From Dehalococcoidales bacterium (GTDB lineage Bacteria; Chloroflexota; Dehalococcoidia; Dehalococcoidales; RBG-16-60-22), in NCBI GenBank assembly GCA_023135135.1, contig JAGLTT010000028.1:1-8357 (forward strand): a DNA stretch of 8,357 nt. Direction: 5' to 3'. The position numbers and the translations under genes were made by a program. The notes under the pieces were generated by a model that saw only the letters and a program-made list of their open reading frames with translations, did not search any database and was not told the DNA's origin. The stretch's first letter is position 1; each line of letters starts with the position of its first letter. Positions 6,729 through 8,357 of this stretch are shown in pieces.

Positions 6729-7085
6729 TTACTCCATCACCGGGCGGTTTTCCAGTATCCTTTTCAGGGTCTTGGTCGGCATCAGGAAATCATCCTCGGA
6801 GATGTAAGACTCGCCGATGAGCCTCATCTTTTCCAGCAGAGCGTGGAAATTAATCGCCCAGCCGATTCCCCACGCCTCCGGGGTGAAAATCCGGCTGATA
6901 TCCGCATTCCAGTACGATTCTCTCAACCGCTCGATGTTAGGCAGCCGGAAGTCATAGGGTATAAAGCCCAGCTTCCCGTGCCAGTGCCTCTCTTCTTTGG
7001 GTTTTTCCAGTTCCTGGCACACCGCGGCCAGAGCGATGGTAATTACTGCTGCCTGAACTAACCTGCCTATCCACTCCTTACCCAT
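6729..7085 (-). CDS. Small membrane-anchored protein, DUF5808-like
   Basis: This 118-residue protein has no known function. Residues 9-24 form a hydrophobic helix (LVQAAVITIALAAVCQ) without a proper lipobox or clear cleavage site, so a single N-terminal membrane anchor is likely. It is followed by a charged linker (ELEKPKEERHWHG) and a compact domain: GFIPYDFRLP (40-49), YWNADISRIFTP (58-69) and GIGWAINFH (73-81). The W-N-x-D, then F-x-P, then G-x-G-W-x-x-N-F order resembles DUF5808, a short domain of unknown role; I am recalling this pattern rather than having searched it. ATG 7085 is preceded by AGGAG at 5-nt spacing. The GNAT gene ends 11 nt upstream on the same strand, so the two are probably cotranscribed and this protein may depend on the GNAT promoter. 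Confidence 0.7.
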   Translation of the reverse strand: MGKEWIGRLVQAAVITIALAAVCQELEKPKEERHWHGKLGFIPYDFRLPNIERLRESYWNADISRIFTPEAWGIGWAINFHALLEKMRLIGESYISEDDFLMPTKTLKRILENRPVME

Positions 7086-7096
7086 AGCGACTCCTT

Positions 7097-7582
7097 TTAA
7101 TCCTTATTATTTTCTATTCCCATGACCACCGAGGTTTCAATCTGACGCGGTGGGATGTCCCAGTACTCCGCCAGCAGTCTATCCTTATCCGGTAGAAGGT
7201 TGAACCCGTGTTTCCGGTAAAACGCAATCGCCCGATGCGCTGCCGCCCATGTACCCACCAGCAAGCTCGGGGTAGTTGTGTTTCTCTTAAGATAGTCGAG
7301 CAGCCTGCGGCCAATTCCCTGGTTCTGGTATTGAGGTAAAACATACGCGTGGCGGATGAGGGTAACGTTTTTAATCGGCTCGATACCCATGATGCCGACA
7401 AGCTCCCCGTTAACTTCCCAGCCATAGAAGGTTACCCGTTTCATCTCCCGTTCCAGTTCTTCCTCGGGCATGTAGGGCTGGTGATAGCAATCGGCCTCGA
7501 TGACACCTTCATAAGCTTTGGCAGCCTCGTTAATAATATTGTATATACTCCCGGCATCTTTATCCCGGCATCTACGAATCAT
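7097..7582 (-). CDS. GNAT-family N-acetyltransferase
   Basis: The gene encodes a 161-residue single-domain acetyltransferase that uses acetyl-CoA, presumably in the cytosol. The GNAT fold is recognisable from strand beta-1 (MIRRCRDKD), the central strand ELVGIMGIEPI (60-70), motif A with the acetyl-CoA pyrophosphate loop Q86-x-x-G89-x-G91 (QNQGIGRRLL), and motif B AIAFYRKHGFNLL (118-130). The C-terminal stretch AEYWDIPPRQIETSVVM is the usual final beta hairpin. The acceptor substrate cannot be predicted. ATG 7582 has only a weak Shine-Dalgarno (GTGG region), but the family's first strand begins exactly there. It has its own promoter, in a region divergent from the PEP carboxykinase gene, and leads a probable two-gene unit with the DUF5808-like gene. 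Confidence 0.88.
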   Translation of the reverse strand: MIRRCRDKDAGSIYNIINEAAKAYEGVIEADCYHQPYMPEEELEREMKRVTFYGWEVNGELVGIMGIEPIKNVTLIRHAYVLPQYQNQGIGRRLLDYLKRNTTTPSLLVGTWAAAHRAIAFYRKHGFNLLPDKDRLLAEYWDIPPRQIETSVVMGIENNKD

Positions 7583-7610
7583 AGTCCACTACCATTCTCT
7601 GTTATTAATC

Positions 7611-7639
7611 ATTATACATAAGAGGGTTTGTTATGGGAA
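7611..7639 (-). promoter_or_regulatory. Promoter for the GNAT-DUF5808 unit
   Basis: On the minus strand a perfect TATAAT (7616-7611) is 17 nt from TTCCCA (7639-7634, 4 of 6 to TTGACA). Transcription would start near 7604, about 22 nt before ATG 7582. Confidence 0.5.
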
Positions 7640-7640
7640 G

Positions 7641-7731
7641 TCCGGAGAGTGAATAATTTAGCAGGTGGACAGTGTTTTTTAAAGAAATATATGTTATAAT
7701 TCTGGCATAAATCATTAATTGGATCTCCGGA
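7641..7731. repeat. 8-bp inverted repeat TCCGGAGA / TCTCCGGA spanning the divergent promoter region
   Basis: TCCGGAGA at 7641-7648 is repeated in inverse orientation as TCTCCGGA at 7724-7731. One arm sits just upstream of the GNAT -35 box and the other shortly after the expected pckG transcription start. The right arm also forms part of a leader hairpin, so the match could come from either role or from chance. Confidence 0.3.
7692..7700 (+). promoter_or_regulatory. Extended -10 promoter for the PEP carboxykinase gene
   Basis: TGT followed by a perfect TATAAT (7695-7700) is a textbook extended -10 element, which needs little -35 contact. The best -35-like hexamer, TGGACA (7666-7671), is 23 nt away, too far for a normal spacer. 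Transcription would start near 7707. Confidence 0.5.
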
Positions 7732-7863
7732 TTACCAGGAGATATCTTAAGGGCTTATGCAACGCCCGGTTTTTCTCGCCATTTTATCGATACAGATAAA
7801 GTATGCAGATAACTGTCAGGGAAAAAGCGGATGAGGAAATAAACCATAATCAGGGAGGTAGTC
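7707..7863 (+). promoter_or_regulatory. Long, potentially structured 5' leader of pckG
   Basis: About 157 nt separate the predicted transcription start from the TTG start, with no supported gene between. Hairpin 1 pairs ATCTCCGG (7723-7730) with CCaGGAGAT (7735-7743), 8 bp around an ATTA loop with one bulged A. Hairpin 2 pairs GGGC (7751-7754) with GCCC (7764-7767) and is followed by GGTTTTT (7768-7774), resembling a weak intrinsic terminator. Further on, ATACAGATAA (7790-7799) and ATGCAGATAA (7803-7812) form a near-perfect direct repeat with a 13-nt period. I could not match this to a known riboswitch class. Attenuation is possible but unproven. Confidence 0.3.
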
Positions 7864-8357
7864 TTGAAAAATTATCTTGCAGCTTTACAGGCGAAAACCA
7901 GCCAGAATGACTATAAAAAGTTATCTGCCATAGATAATCCGGAGGTACACCAGGCCATTTATGAGTCGGCTGAACTCTGTAATCCGGATACCGTCTTTAT
8001 CTGCAGCGATACCGCTGATGAGGTCGCCTATATCAGGAACATGGCGATTGTTACCGGTGAAGAGAGCGCCGCTTTAACTATCCCGGGGCATACCTTCCAT
8101 TTTGACGGCCCCCATGACCAGGGGCGTGACCGCCAGGTTACCAAACTCCTGGTGCCGAAAGGGGATACTCTCAACGATGCTCTCAACCAGATTGAACGGG
8201 AAGAGGGACTTACGGAAGTACAAGGGTTGTGTAAGGATTCGATGAAGGGGCGTACCATGATTGTGCGCTTTCTAATCCTGGGCCCGGCTGATTCCGAATT
8301 CACCATTTATTGCCTGGAGTGCACCGATTCCTGGTATGTAGCTCACAGCGTCGACCT
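7864..8357 (+). CDS. pckG: Phosphoenolpyruvate carboxykinase (GTP), N-terminal part, cut by window edge
   Basis: GTP-type PEPCK interconverts oxaloacetate plus GTP with phosphoenolpyruvate, GDP and CO2 in the cytosol, for gluconeogenesis or anaplerosis. Only the first 164 codons are present; the kinase loops and metal and nucleotide sites lie beyond the edge. Recognisable parts are IDNPEVHQ (24-31), GHTFHFDGPHDQGRD (75-89), REEGLTEVQG (112-121), SMKGRTMIVRFLILGP (125-140) and the substrate-region CTDSWYVAHS (152-161). SMKGRTM and TDSxYV match the cytosolic vertebrate enzyme (CMKGRTMYV, TDSPYV), which excludes the unrelated ATP-dependent family. The start is TTG 7864, with GGGAGG (7853-7858) 5 nt upstream; an in-frame TAA at 7840-7842 leaves no other start. 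Expression probably depends on the extended -10 promoter and long leader upstream. Confidence 0.88.
   Translation, partial: MKNYLAALQAKTSQNDYKKLSAIDNPEVHQAIYESAELCNPDTVFICSDTADEVAYIRNMAIVTGEESAALTIPGHTFHFDGPHDQGRDRQVTKLLVPKGDTLNDALNQIEREEGLTEVQGLCKDSMKGRTMIVRFLILGPADSEFTIYCLECTDSWYVAHSVD

Noticed and set aside
6690..6740. Possible bidirectional terminator between mtaB and the DUF5808-like gene
   Set aside because: The 17-nt gap holds no stable stem with a T-tract; the CCGGGAC and GTCCGG segments pair imperfectly over a long loop.
7803..7910. Possible 35-codon leader peptide starting ATG 7803 and overlapping the start of pckG out of frame
   Set aside because: There is no convincing Shine-Dalgarno before it and no run of regulatory codons, and most of its second half is pckG read in another frame.
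1..8357. Mobile element, defence system, toxin-antitoxin or biosynthetic cluster
   Set aside because: All genes are intact chromosomal housekeeping or small orphan genes; no transposase, integrase, terminal repeats, CRISPR spacing or tRNA-like structure was seen on either strand.

Overview
This window is a compact stretch of ordinary bacterial chromosome with seven complete protein genes, one complete small hypothetical gene and the first part of another gene that runs off the right edge. No RNA genes, insertion sequences, CRISPR arrays, prophage genes or long repeats are visible. Moderate-to-high GC, good Shine-Dalgarno sites, TTG starts and a GTP-type PEP carboxykinase next to small orphan proteins suggest an uncultivated member of Chloroflexota, perhaps Dehalococcoidia. 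That assignment is inference from general protein character and is not firm.

Layout. A small cupin protein (45-497, +) is followed by a probable co-directional pair, ftsY (588-1484) and lgt (1500-2345), both serving the membrane: targeting of nascent membrane proteins and lipidation of lipoproteins. lgt meets recJ tail to tail, and the two stop codons overlap by 4 bp. recJ (2342-4024, -) lies directly downstream of fabF (4027-5280, -), so fabF-recJ is an operon with translational spacing. A 171-bp divergent control region (5281-5451) separates fabF from mtaB (5452-6711, +). It holds a strong sigma-A-type promoter for mtaB, a weaker one for fabF and a perfect 10-bp palindrome between them. mtaB converges on a two-gene minus-strand unit, a GNAT acetyltransferase (7097-7582) followed by a small DUF5808-like membrane-anchored protein (6729-7085). 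A second divergent control region (7583-7863) separates this unit from a GTP-dependent PEP carboxykinase gene (7864 to the edge), which has an approximately 150-nt leader with predicted hairpins.

The genes are housekeeping: fatty acid elongation, single-strand DNA degradation and repair, tRNA modification, protein targeting, lipoprotein maturation and gluconeogenesis or anaplerosis. The most unusual feature is that two of them, ftsY and fabF, have no ATG, GTG or TTG where their conserved N-termini must begin. In both cases a well-placed Shine-Dalgarno sequence precedes an ATN codon (ATA for ftsY, ATT for fabF), so the first methionines at 645 and 5214 would remove conserved fold elements. Second-rank observations are an atypical Lgt signature and a shared AAGTCCGGA motif in both divergent promoter regions. 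I see no convincing new multi-gene system.
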